Below the pieces are notes generated by a model. That model saw only the letters and a program-made list of their open reading frames with translations. It did no database searches and was not told where the DNA came from. Source: Terfezia claveryi (Eukaryota > Ascomycota > Pezizomycetes > Pezizales > Pezizaceae). From it: DNA of 62,547 nt. The translations under genes and the position numbers were made by a program. Each line of letters begins with the position of its first letter. Positions within the stretch are counted from its first letter, which is position 1. The DNA lies in assembly GCA_015179025.1 (NCBI GenBank), contig WHUX01000272.1, forward strand, positions 1 through 62,547, given 5' to 3'. Below, one piece after another: positions 10,681-21,565 of this stretch.

Positions 10681-13600
10681 AATATTAACCTCTTTATTAG
10701 AGCAGGGGCCTTCGTTTATCTCACCAGGAGGCATAAGCTCAAGGCGCATACCCTCTCAATTTATGAGATCAATCTGGAAATTAACAAGACCAGGTCCAAG
10801 GAGGAGTGGAAATCCTTGGTTCTAGATGAGTACCATAAGTTTATTGATTTGTTCTCAGAGAAGGCTGCAGAAAAGCTTGCCCCCCATCAACCATATGACC
10901 ACATAATCCTACTAATTAAAGGAAAAACTCCCCCTTATAGCCCCCTCTATAGAATGTCCTGAGTGGAATTGGAGGCCCTAAAGAAGTATCTGGAGGAGAA
11001 CTTGAATAAGAGCTTCATTCAGCATAGCTCTTCCCCAGTGGGTGCTCCTATACTGTTCCTAAAGAAATCGAACGGCTCTCTTTAGTTGTGTGTTGATTAT
11101 CATGGCCTGAACGAGATAACAGTCAAAAACAAGTACCCCCTACCTCTAATTCAGGAGATATTAGCTAGGCTTTCTAAGGCAAAATGGTTCACCAAATTGG
11201 ACTTGAGAGTGGCGTACAACCTGGTACGGATTGCTGAGGGGGAGGAGTGGAAAACTGCGTTTCGGACACATTACAGCTACTTCGAGTAAAACGTCATGCC
11301 CTTCGGCTTAACTGATACTCCGGCCTCTTTCCAACACTTTATTAACAACACTCTGCTAGACTTCCTGGATGTGTTCTACATGGCTTACCTCGATGATATC
11401 TTGATCTATTCAGATACTTTGGTAGAGCACAAAATCTATGTTAGGCAAGTCTTAAAGAAGCTAGAGTAGGCTGGGCTATACCTTAAGCCTGAAAAATCGG
11501 AATCCACATCTAAGAAGTGAAGTACCTGGACTTAATCATAACTATGGAATGTATTAGGATAGACTCTACCAAAGTTGCTGCAATCCAAAAGTAGGAAACC
11601 CCTACCAATTTGAAGGATATACAAGCCTTCCTAGGATTTGCCAACTTCTACCACCGATTTATTCTGGAATACTCAAGGATCACGGCTCCCCTAACGGTCT
11701 TGATGAAAACAAAGGTAGAAGCAGGCTCATACCTGATGAAAAGGGCCTTCCATTGGAATCCAGAAGCCCAGTCCATATTCCAGAACCTTAAGGAAGCTTT
11801 CTACTCAGTACCGATCCTGGCCCATTTCAACCCTGAACAGGATTGTGTCATCGAAACCAATGCCTCCAACTATATCTCCATAGGAATCCTGTCCCAGAAC
11901 GATAATAACAGCATCCTCTACCCAGTGGCATACTTCTCAAAAAAGTACTCCCCAATAGAGTATAATTATGAAATCTATGATAAGAAGTTAATGGCTATTG
12001 TGCGAGCATTCAAGGAGTGGAGGCTACACCTGGAGTCAGCAAAGATAATTATCAAGGTACTGTCCGATTATAAGAACCTTGAATATTTTACTACTACCAA
12101 GCTGCTTAATCAGTGGCAAGCTAGGTGGTCAGAGTTCCTATTCTAGTTCAACTTCAAGATCAAATACTAGCCAGAAAAGGCTGGTAGGAAACCGGATGCT
12201 TTGACTAGGAGATCAGGAGACCTTCTTAAAGGGGGGAATGAAAGGCTAAAGTACCAGAATTAGGTGGTATTGAAGCTGGAAAATCTTAATTTAGCAGCAA
12301 ATACTATTGCTAATCCTGATGTAGACCTCAAGCAATGAGTAGAACAGGCCTATGAGGAGGACCCCTTAGTTAAGGATATAATTACTACAATGGAATCTGG
12401 ACAGCATCACCACACTAAGATTTCCCTGGCCGAGTATACAACTCAGGACAGCCTTCTCTACCACCTGGACTACCTCTATGTGCCTGCAGACGATGAGCTA
12501 TGCCTGCAATTGATCAAGGAACACCATGACACACTGGCAGCAGGTCACCTTGTAGTGGCTAAGATATTAGAGTTGCTGTCTAGTCAATATACATGGATTG
12601 ACCAATGGAAGAAAGTGGAGTGGTACATACAAAATTACCATATCTGCAAGTATGCCAAACCCACCCACCACACTCCTTATGGTACCCTGAAGCCCCTGGA
12701 AGTCCTAGAACAACCCTGGCAATACCTGACTATGGACTTTGTCACCGGATTGTCGGAAGACTCGGAATTCAATGCCATCTTGATGGTAGTGGATTAGTTA
12801 ATGAAAATGAGGTATGTGATACCCTATCGAAACACCTGCTTAGCTTCTGAATTGGCATCTCTCTACCTAGATAATGTCTTCCATTACCATAGCCTCCCAG
12901 CGTCGATTGTCTGAGACCGTGGTCCTCAGTTCATCACCGACTTCTGAAAAATATTCTGTGAGCTATTGAGTATTGAAGTACACCTGTCTACGGCATACCA
13001 CCCTTAGACTGATGGCCAATCAGAATGTATGAATGCCATCATGTAGCAATATCTAAGGGTGTACATCAATTACCAGTAGAATAACTGGGTTTCATTGCTA
13101 GCCACCTGCGAATTCTCTGCTAATAACCACTTCTCTGAGACCCTGAAGACCTCCCCATTCTTGGCCAATTATGGCTGGCACTCTCAGTTCGTAGACCCCC
13201 TGGTACCTCTGTACAAGGCCAGGGAGAATGCTCTAGCTAAGGAGTTTGCTACGCAGATTTCTGAACTTTACTCTACCCTGAAAGCTGAGCTGAGATATGC
13301 GCAAGCTAGACAAGCCGAATATGCTAATGAATCATGGTTGCCAGCCTCCAAGTATCAGCCAGGAGATAAGGTGTGGCTCTCCAGCCGGCACTTCCAGACG
13401 AAACGGCCATTTCGTAAGCTCGACCACAAGTTCCTGAGTCTATTCAAGGTGGTGGCTACTGTGGGCACTCATACCTATCAATTGAGGTTCCCCAAGGATA
13501 TCAAATGCCACCCGGTTGTATATGTATTGGAAATTAAGCCAGTGGCAGATGATTCCCTTCCAGGGCAGAAATACCTCCCTCCCCCTCCTGTAGTGATCGA

Positions 13601-13790
13601 AGGTGAAGAGGAGTGGGAGGTCGAAGAGGTATTGGACTCAAGGAAGAGGTATGGTCATCTGCAATACAAGGTTAAATGGTTAGGGGATGAAGAGGCTACC
13701 TGGCAACCCACTGAGGACCTGGAGAATGCTCAGGATCTGGTCACCCTTTTCCATCAACAATACTTGAGGAAGCCTTATCGGGCCAAATAA
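10681..13790 (+). pseudogene. Gypsy Pol: reverse transcriptase, RNase H, integrase, chromodomain (family D copy 1)
   Basis: In order: reverse transcriptase with [21 protein letters not shown] and an intact [10 protein letters not shown] active site near 11390; thumb FLGFANFYHRF (from 11610); RNase H (about 11840-12150); an integrase zinc-binding region (12390-12670); integrase core with MDFVTGLSED, DRGPQF and DGQSECMN; a C-terminal module (KVWLSSRHF); and a chromodomain, VEEVLDSRKRYGHLQYKVKW with EEATWQPTEDLENA, ending at 13790. A chromodomain marks the chromovirus lineage, which directs integration to marked chromatin. About ten stops, mostly TAG at expected Gln codons, inactivate it; the last 231 codons (13095-13790) are fully open. 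Confidence 0.9.
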
Positions 13791-13920
13791 TATTTTGTCT
13801 TTCTTGTCTTTGTTGTACTTGTCAGTTTGGAGTTAAGGTTCTTGTTCTTACCTTTGTTATTTCCTATATTAATTTTACCGGTTATCATGCCTAGGCCTCC
13901 TAGTCACTAGAGATCTAGTC

Positions 13921-13934
13921 TAAAGGGGGGATAG
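13921..13934 (+). promoter_or_regulatory. Polypurine tract of family D copy 1
   Basis: TAAAGGGGGGATAG lies directly before the 3' LTR. The same tract, as the complement of CTATTCCCCCTTTA, abuts the LTR at 43922 in copy 2. Polypurine tracts prime plus-strand DNA synthesis in LTR elements. Confidence 0.75.
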
Positions 13935-14563
13935 TATCACAACTGTGTTCTTAGTCTTAATTTGATACTCGAAGAGACTTGTTCGAGTGTCTTGCTGTTT
14001 TGACACTTGAACAGGCTTGTTCGGATGTCGTCGATAGGTGATTGTTATTTTAGCTTCCGAGATAGGAATCTCAGGAAGCTTATTCCTTCCATGGCCTTGG
14101 CCTGGAATCATGTATATATATCTTTGTTTCTCCACCCTCTCATTGGATCCCCATCCAACGTCTTATATACCCAATATAGGACCTTGCTTCTTCCAGTGCT
14201 TGTGCACATCCCTTGTGCACATCCTTGTCTCGTATAAACAACTCTGCAGCATAGCTACCTCCCTCTAATATATGCGGCAACCACTTCCGCGTGTCTCTTG
14301 TCCCTGCCTCTTCCTCCCAGCCCTTGCTCCATTCCAGCCTTCCACTAATCACATACGTAGTATTTCTATATTTGTCTTGCCCTAGTCCCTGCCTTCTGAA
14401 TATCTTGCCCCCCATGACATCGTCCGTGACATCTATGATAGGTGTCCATGACAAGCCTAGTTTTCCTTGTCACATACGTAGTGCTCCTACGTATGTCTCA
14501 CCTTATTCCTATCCCCACTCTGGCATACCTCTTGGTCACTTTGTTCCCAGAGCCGTCATTATA
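13935..14563 (+). repeat. 3' LTR of family D copy 1 (variant U3)
   Basis: The 629-bp LTR begins TATCACAAC (TG changed to TA) and ends CCGTCATTATA, matching the copy 2 LTR ends TGTCATAAC and CCATCGTTACA. The right two thirds align with the 478-bp copy 2 LTR (for example TTCCGAGATAGGAAT and CATTGGATCCCCATCCAACG), but the first ~100 bp differ and extra sequence lies in the middle. The paired TCACCTG/CAGGTGA palindromes of copy 2 are missing here. Confidence 0.8.
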
Positions 14564-15314
14564 ATATTCATATATATTTTGTAGTGAGTATATTACCTAA
14601 GTATAGTGAGATTCTTCTTATAAGTATTATTATTTGGAAGGATAATAGTAACTACTTAGTGAGTTAAGTCAATAAAGAGCTAGTTAGAATAATAATCCTA
14701 CTAAATAGAAAGTTTTATATTATATATTACTATATTAATAATAAATGGAACCAACAGTTATACCTTCTGCAAGATCAACCCATATCATATACATGCTAGC
14801 AGCTGTTTTGGGTAGCTACTATTGACATACTAGGAGATAAGAACAAGTAAAGGTATGTGATCTAGATAGTAAACTCATAAGTTGCTTGAGCTCCTTATTC
14901 AGCTTGTAATATACTCCATATTCATACTTTCCCCAACTGAATAAATAACCTACAGTATATTTAATATTTATATTTACTCAAGCTGAATAAATAACTGATA
15001 ATATTTGCACCTTCCCTACTCAGCTTACAATATATCTAATATTTATCTTTTCTCTAGCAAGATATTCCACCTATAATATACCCTATATTTGCTTCTTCTC
15101 TAGCTGGATATTTAGTTTGTAGTATGAGTACTAAGTTTATTCTGAACTTACTAAATCTAATATATCCAATATTTATACCTTCTATAGCTTAATATACCAC
15201 TAGTAATATACTCCATATTTACTTATTCTCTAGCTAGATATTTAACCTACAATATATCCTATGTTTGCTCCTTCTCTAGCTGGATATTAGGCCTGTAATA
15301 TATTCAGTATTAGG
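14564..15314. repeat. AT-rich region with ~40-60-bp imperfect repeats
   Basis: After the LTR comes AT-rich sequence without genes. From about 14880 it has imperfect repeats of the type CTTCTCTAGCTGGATATTTA then TGTAGTATATCCAATATTTAC. The same motif family reappears at 15750-16020, on the other side of the 29-bp array. Confidence 0.6.
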
Positions 15315-15749
15315 ACAGCATTAGCTAGTGGAGGAGGCAAGAGACAGCATGAGGTAGTAGGGAAGGTATAGGATAGTATTAGCTAGTGGGAGAGGTAAGG
15401 GACAGTATTAGCTAGTAGGGAAGGTAATAGATAGTATTAGCTAGTAGGGGAGGTAAAGGATAGTATTAGCTAGTAGAGAAAGTAATGGACAGCATTAGCT
15501 CATAAGGAAGGTAAAGGACAGTATTAGTTAGCAAGGGAGGTAAGGGATAGCATTAGCTAGTGGAGGAGGTAAGGGATAGTATTAGCTAGTGAGGGAGGCA
15601 ATAAACAGTATCAGCTAGTAGGGGAGATAATAGATAGCATTAGCCAGTAGAAGAGGTAACAAATAGTATTAGCTAGTAGGGAAGGTAATAGATAGTATTA
15701 GCTAGCAGAGGAGGTAATAGACAGTATTAGTCAGTAAGGGAGAAAAAGA
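15315..15749. repeat. Minisatellite: fifteen 29-bp units
   Basis: Fifteen consecutive units, every one exactly 29 bp long (starts at 15315, 15344 and so on to 15721), with consensus close to AYAGTATTAGCTAGTAGGG then AGGTAATAG. Units differ by substitutions only, with no length change. The array interrupts the AT-rich CTAGCTGGATATT repeats. Confidence 0.92.
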
Positions 15750-16594
15750 TGGATATTTAGCCTATGGTATATGTAATATTCACTTCTTCTTTAGCTGTAT
15801 ATTCGGCCTACAATATACTCTATATTTGCCTTTTCTCTAGCTTAATGTACTGACTACAATATACCCAATATTTACCTTTTCTTTAGCTAAATATTTAGTT
15901 TGCAGTATATCTACTACATTTACTCTAAACTAACCAACTCTAATATATCTAATATTTATGCATTTACTAGCTCAATATGCTACTTATAATATATTCAATC
16001 TTACCAATATATAAGTCTTCTTTCTCTTCCTTCACATAGGAAGGAAGAGTCTAATATAGACCCTGAATTATAGGTACATGTGGATATAGATATATATACT
16101 AATATAGACTCCCTAATTATTAGCTCATATAGATGTGGATATCTAGGCTAATAGAGACCCCCCTCCAATTACTAGCACATGTGGACACAGATATCTAGAC
16201 TTTAAGAAGCCTTCAATTGTAGGCTTATATAGACATAGATATTAAGTCTAATATAGACTTTGAATTGTAGACTTATATAGGGCAGTACAAACTAGCAGTA
16301 GAGGAAAGGTATGAACTAGCAGTATAGGGGGTAGCACAACTTAGTGGCGGAGAGAAAGGGCAGGAGAAGGAGTAGAATGAATCAGCTGCACTTTTGTATA
16401 TATATATATCCTCCAGTTTAGCTACTTTCTGTTAATTAAGTAAGCCTTTATAATAAAATTATCATGTACCTACTTATCTGTATACCTATATTCTATATTT
16501 ACTATAAATCCCAATGAGATGTAGCCTGTGTTTAAGGTTTTTTTTTATTCTTTTTTATTTTATTTATATTTTGTCTGTTTTTTAATTTATTTCA
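15750..16594. repeat. AT-rich repeats, including a ~60-bp array
   Basis: The CTCTAGCT..AATATATCC repeat family resumes up to about 16020. At about 16050-16290 there are four imperfect units of roughly 60 bp built on AATATAGACTCC, ATAGGTACATGTGGATATAG and similar. No coding sequence is seen. The last part is a T-rich stretch leading to the inverted-repeat arm. Confidence 0.55.
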
Positions 16595-16895
16595 ATTGGT
16601 TTGTTTACTGGTGTGGTGATAATTAAGTCATATTTTGGAGTTGTTTATTTGTTGGTGCAGTCATTGTTTTGTATGCAATATGGATAGTGATAATTATTTT
16701 GTATGCAATGTTTATAGACCATTTTGTTCGACTGATGCATGCGACGGTGAAAAGGTGAATGGGCTGGGCTAGTCTGGGCCCACTGCTGGATGGGCTGGTC
16801 ACTAGTGCCAAAGCTGGGTACCCAGCTATAGCGTCCCACAGGTGTATGGGACGTCCCACACGTGGGCGGGACGCACCGCTCTATGGGACAGAACA
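16595..16895 (-). repeat. Right arm of the large inverted repeat
   Basis: Reverse-complement partner of 10396-10680. The outer part is rich in TGGGAC/GTCCCA motifs and contains the 16-bp perfect palindrome AGCTGGGTACCCAGCT. It ends with the complement of TGTTCTGTCCCAT at 16895. Two minus-strand open stretches across it have no recognisable product. Confidence 0.75.
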
Positions 16896-17369
16896 TACCC
16901 TTGGCCCACCGTGACTGCGCACGATACCCTTGGCCCCACCCCCCTTCCTAATCTTCCCTCTACTTACTTTCTTCCTTGTACCCCACACCAGATACACAAC
17001 CTTCGCATCCTTCCTTACTTCCCTCTACCATGGAGACTGCCCTCTACCTCTGGAGTCCGGAGAGCCCAACACTACGAGGGTGTTGTGCCAACCAGACTAG
17101 GTGGATATATTAACGATAAACATCACATGCGGTCTAGCTTAAAATAGCATGGGCGCGAACATGACTTTCCCACATCGCAATACATATTTAAAATTTGAAC
17201 AGGCCGGGGTTACCCGGCCAAATAAGCTTAATATGATCTCCTCCCTAGGCGGATTCATTTGATGGGTAGTAGCTTAAATCATTCACTGTGATAATACTGC
17301 TCCATACTCCGCTTTCTCCTATTTAACTTCCTTTGGAGCGCAGCACTGCAGCAGATATATTGGCTCAAT
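16896..17369. other. Intergenic; no gene recognised
   Basis: C-rich sequence with a short ATACCCTTGGCCC direct repeat near 16900 and a GGCCGGGGTTACCCGGCC hairpin near 17202. The open plus frame 16842-17147 shows no known domain. Confidence 0.4.
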
Positions 17370-18370
17370 TAGCATTACCAAGATGCGTTTCCGACCCGCC
17401 AGTCCCGGACGAGAGTCAATACTAACAACGTTGACCAGCAATATAGACAACTCAAGGTGGTATACGAGTGCTACTTGTGCTGTGAAAATACTGCTTGCTA
17501 TGGGTGGGGGAGGAATTCCAATATCGCGCTTAGCATGGGGATGGGCTCCCCCAGAATGGAAGGTACTTATCCTAACTAATAACCAAGTGGCAATGGCAGG
17601 GGTGAGGAAGGCCGGGAGGAGGGGAAGAGGTAGGACGGCGGATCTGGGGAGTACAATCCTGGAGATTGGGAAGAAGCAGGAGAGGCGAAGGCCAGGGCTG
17701 TCAGGCTCGGCTGGGTGAAGGCTCATTTCTGCATCCACCCCTAGTAATGAGCGAGCAGATTTTTGGCTAAGAAAGGAGCGGATGACCTTGACCCAAGTGA
17801 CCCCAAGATAACGGAGTGGAAGAGAAAGCGGGAGGCTGAGAGGAAGGTGGTTGGCGCAGGGATGAACTACGTCCACTGTCTCACGGGAAAGGCAACCTTC
17901 AATCCTGGCGTGCAAGGCTTGACGATACGGTTGACCCCACGTGCAGAACGTGCGGACGATATGTAGAAACAGGTAGGCACGTAGCCTTGGTGTGTCCGCG
18001 GGGGGAGGAGATTGGCAGAAGGTAGGCTTGCTGGGAGGACATGGACGTGCGGGGGAGACTCCAAACTAGATCTGGTATGAGCAGAGGCGAGGATTGATGG
18101 TGGAGGTTTCTTGTTCTTTCTCTCGGGGAGGGCCGGGAGGGGAGTGGGGGCGGAAGACTTTCTACACTAGGGGTGGAGGCCGGACAGGGAGCGTGGCGGG
18201 GGAGGGAGGGGTATTTCTGCTTTTCTTTGGTTCGGGAGGTAGGGCGTCTATGCAGCTCGTCGTCCAGTTAGTGTAACGTAGTCTCGATCATGTAACGAGT
18301 CTTACAAAGATGAGGGAACGGAACCGTTTAGGCTCATAAATTTCAGAAAAAGGAAAAGAGAAAAAAAAAC
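17370..18370 (+). mobile_element. LINE-like non-LTR retrotransposon, 3' end (RNase H and terminal zinc finger)
   Basis: Plus-strand remnant. Recognisable pieces are ILTNNQVAMAGVRKAG with RRGRGRTADL (RNase H region containing the usual LTDNQAAI-type motif, Asp now Asn), then WVKAH at 17712-17726 followed, after frame breaks, by NERADF (the WVKAH-GNERAD box), and a terminal zinc finger CRTCGRYVETGRHVALVC at 17942-17995. The 3' end runs into an A-rich tail at about 18340-18370, as expected for target-primed insertion. Several stops and frameshifts make it inactive. The upstream reverse transcriptase is not present. Confidence 0.7.
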
Positions 18371-18579
18371 CTTGGCACGAGACGAGGTGGACGTGTCGAG
18401 ACTTTGGTGAAACTTTGGTGAAACCTCCCCAGGGCCACGTCATATGTGCACTTGGCATATGTTAAGTATTACTCTTGTGCATCTGCTTGCGTGGATAAAA
18501 AGTCTCGAGGCCAACCCCCCAAACATGTGACCAATAGCGTGTAACGGGGGTGATATAAGTGCTGCTGTATTCTGGTATC

Positions 18580-19026
18580 TGTTAGAATGAATGTACATTC
18601 CGTTCATTCCGCCCATGCCTTGCTACCTATATCATATGTAGCCGTCAGCGGCTTGCACATCATATGCGTGCTAAGCTTCCTGCTTAGCTATACGGCTCGC
18701 AGCGGCTTGCATATCATATTGCGTACTCACACCTTGCTCGCACTCATAATCGTTGCTTCATGCCTAGCTATACGGCTTGCAACGGACATGTGCTTCTCCT
18801 TCTTCTTCATGCTTTAGATGTACGCTCATACATGTATATATATCTCGTTCATGTTCCTACTTGTTCGGGAAAACAACAGGAGTAATCACTTCACTCATAC
18901 AATACATGCACTCACTGTGTATATGAACATCTTCCTCTCTCCAGTGACCAACTCGCTCTGTTCGTTACCTTCCTTCAGTGGACACTTGGATCTCTCCGCT
19001 CGCCTGTTGCTATTCCTATTCCTATA
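18580..19026 (+). repeat. LTR of the TGTTAG family, copy 1
   Basis: The 447-bp block from TGTTAGAATGAATG to TATTCCTATA is about 90% alike, by eye, to the 401-bp insertion at 23130-23530. It contains repeats of CAGCGGCTTGCACATCATA and CTAGCTATACGGC. No matching 5-bp flanks are seen, so this copy may be a leftover end of a longer element. Confidence 0.7.
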
Positions 19027-19318
19027 GGTTATATCATTACTGTTAGTAAACTAATCTTCTCAGTTTCGCTCCACAAGCCTTTTAAATTCTCCTTTGCTTG
19101 CCGTGTCACACTTCCGTCCCCACCGTAAGCCCCCCCTCTACCCCTCCCATAGCAGTACCCCCATTCATGGCGATTGTGAGGTTTCTCAAGCTTCTACCCT
19201 AGTATTTCCCAGTGGTCCACATCACCCTACTTAATATGCGCTGCCACTACGTGTTCCAGCCCCAGCCCACCACCGTGGATTTCGAGCCCGAACGCCAGCG
19301 TCACCTGTCCCGGTTAAT

Positions 19319-20270
19319 CTATTCCAGCGGACAAACAGCCTCTGTGTCATAATCCTCAATACATTCACATTTCTTATTCTTGAGAGAACTGAACACGGGA
19401 TAATAACCCCTTCGGGTGCCTCCAGCCATGCCTATAAGTATGTTTGAGCTCCATATCTCGGCTCAGTGTAAACCTGGTATTCCCCCGGAGGTAATTTAGG
19501 AAGCTTCAAACCCTCAGAGACATCCACCCCAATTTCATCAACCGCAGGCATGTCCAATGAGACTGCCCTACACATACAGTCCTGTTAAAATATAAATATT
19601 CTGCTTTTAACTTGGAAATTTTGGAGTATCGCGATCAAGTAGCGCTCTCACTTGATAAATGTAGGTGCTCGAGCCAGCTGTACTGGCCCAAATCGATGTG
19701 CCTGAATATCATTCTTCATGACTAGCAAGAGAGTATTTTCCCATGTGCCCAAGGTTCCTCGGAAGCGGGAGCGTAGAACTGTAGTGGTACGGTAATGTGT
19801 GCAAGCAGTGGACTATTCAGGAAAATTGCGAAAAGATCGTCAATACCCAAATAATCAAACACCATCCGAAACAAGTTGACTGGGGTCTTTCCAAACCATC
19901 CACAAATGCCATGTCCGGAGGAACCGGAATCCTTCTCCAACAGCAACAACAATCAGTTCCCCTTGAGCCTCTCCAAGCCGCAGCTGCCTATGACACTTAA
20001 TATCTTCCTCCGGGAAATCCTTTAACGTCCACTCCACAATACCCCAATCCCCTAACCTCTCTCCTCGAGTCTCTCCAGATTTCCTGCGAGGGGTGGGAAC
20101 TGCAAGCCGTCAGAGGCTCGGGGGGACGCGGCCTCGGATAAGACATTCCGGCACGGGAGGACCGGAGGCGAGATCCCCGTTCTTGCCATTCCTTTGGACA
20201 TTGATGTACGTATCCAGGGACATTTTAGGCGTTAGGATTGTAATGTCTGCTGATAACATTGAGATCGCTC
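19319..20270 (-). pseudogene. Degraded coding-like region, possible F-box-type gene remnant
   Basis: Minus-strand frames look protein-coding but do not join cleanly. In order: MLSADITILTPKMSLDTYIN (near 20250), an F-box-like stretch with NLFRMVFDYLGIDDLFAIFL (19800-19890), then MKNDIQAHRFGPVQLARAPT (near 19690), a possible intron with GTGAG start and AACAG end (about 19582-19655), DMPAVDEIGVDVSEGLKLPK, EPRYGAQTYL, and finally a frame ending EAVCPLE with TAG at 19319-19321. At least two frame changes are needed, so I call it a pseudogene. The F-box reading is tentative, since the usual Leu-Pro start is missing. Confidence 0.3.
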
Positions 20271-20299
20271 TCTTCGCATGGAGTGATCTAGGTGCCTGA

Positions 20300-21565
20300 T
20301 CGCCGCAGGTGTTGACATCGGATCTTCTCGAGTAAGCGCTGGTTGTGTACTAACACATCTTGTGCTCCTTGGCGATCATAAATGGCCGGTTACTCGCCCT
20401 CTCTGGCGGGGTAAGCTGGTCTTTGTTGGTAGAGAGGAAATTATATTCTTTTTTCTGGCATTTTGTAAGATGATATTTCCATCTATACATATACATATAT
20501 TGTGAGCAGGTTCACGAGAGTACTTTTGGCTTTCTGAAATCACTTAGGGCTTGCGCAGCCTGTGCAGCAAGTGTATTAGGCTGAAGTGGAGTGAATTATG
20601 GTTATGATGGGTGCGGGGGAGTTGTGGCATAGGTTTGAATACGCAGATAATACATTAGGCTCCAAGTGTAGCAGAGGCGGAGTGATTACATTCACATTAG
20701 CATGTAATTCATAATGGCATCAGACAGAATGTACTGGAAGAGCAAGTAGATGGGATGGGACCGCCTGGCTTTGAAAGTCCTAACATACGTGGTCACATCG
20801 AGGGACATGGAGGTTGGAAAGCCGAAAACTCTTGGTGCACATGTGGGCAGCACAGAACGCAGCACACCTGCTAGAGTGCCCGTCCATAAGGAATTGAAAG
20901 GAGAAACATATCATCCAGATTGGTGTCGGGTGGTGGAAGAAAATACGCTTTCCCTTTAATTTTGTATTGAACTGAGGCCTGGGGGTTGGGAAGCCCACCA
21001 GGTATTTCTTATTAGAATTGTTTGAATACGATTAATGATTCATAAAAAATAGGTAACACATATCGCTAGAGGGATACCGGTATTGCAGTCCAGAAAACAT
21101 TACAATTGTTCTCAATCTGGAAGAATTACATGTCTATCCGTTTGAGGATAATGTCCAATATGAAATGTTGAAAGAACAAGAACTATGACAATACTACGGT
21201 CCTATTTCCAAACTTCGAACGGGAAATCGAACAGGGAAAGCAAGCAAGGAAAGCGAGCAAGGATCATTCAATGAAACTACCTGTTGTATTATTATGGGAT
21301 TTCAACAATGATTCACTAGAACGATATTTCGAAATACGGCAAACCCTCCAAGTGTCTAGGCCCATTCAGATTCCACCCATATACGCAAGAGGGTGTCCCG
21401 AGTTGCCTAACTTAGTCTGTCCCGCATCAAAGGGTACATATACCGTGGTTACCCTGAGCTTAGCTTGAAGGTATTAAAATATCGCACCCTCAAATGGTAT
21501 TGTGATCACTTTCTCAAACTACGTCCAAGCCCCATGTCTCAGCGCGATGACGAGCCATATTGATA
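20300..21565. other. Intergenic; no gene recognised
   Basis: No domain was identified on either strand and the open frames are short. It shares only a CACATTAGCATG word (near 20695) with 40840. Confidence 0.4.

Larger units (their letters stand above)
10681..14563 (+). mobile_element. Chromodomain Ty3/Gypsy family D, copy 1 (5'-truncated)
   Basis: Plus-strand element sharing its pol with the complete copy at 43445-49428. It starts abruptly at the end of the inverted-repeat arm, within the segment between protease and reverse transcriptase. It thus lacks the 5' LTR, gag and protease. It runs through reverse transcriptase, RNase H, integrase and chromodomain to a polypurine tract (13921-13934) and a 3' LTR (13935-14563). 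Confidence 0.9.

Noticed and set aside
17319..17915. 198-aa minus-strand open frame
   Set aside because: It is opposite the LINE RNase H region, which has recognisable motifs on the plus strand.
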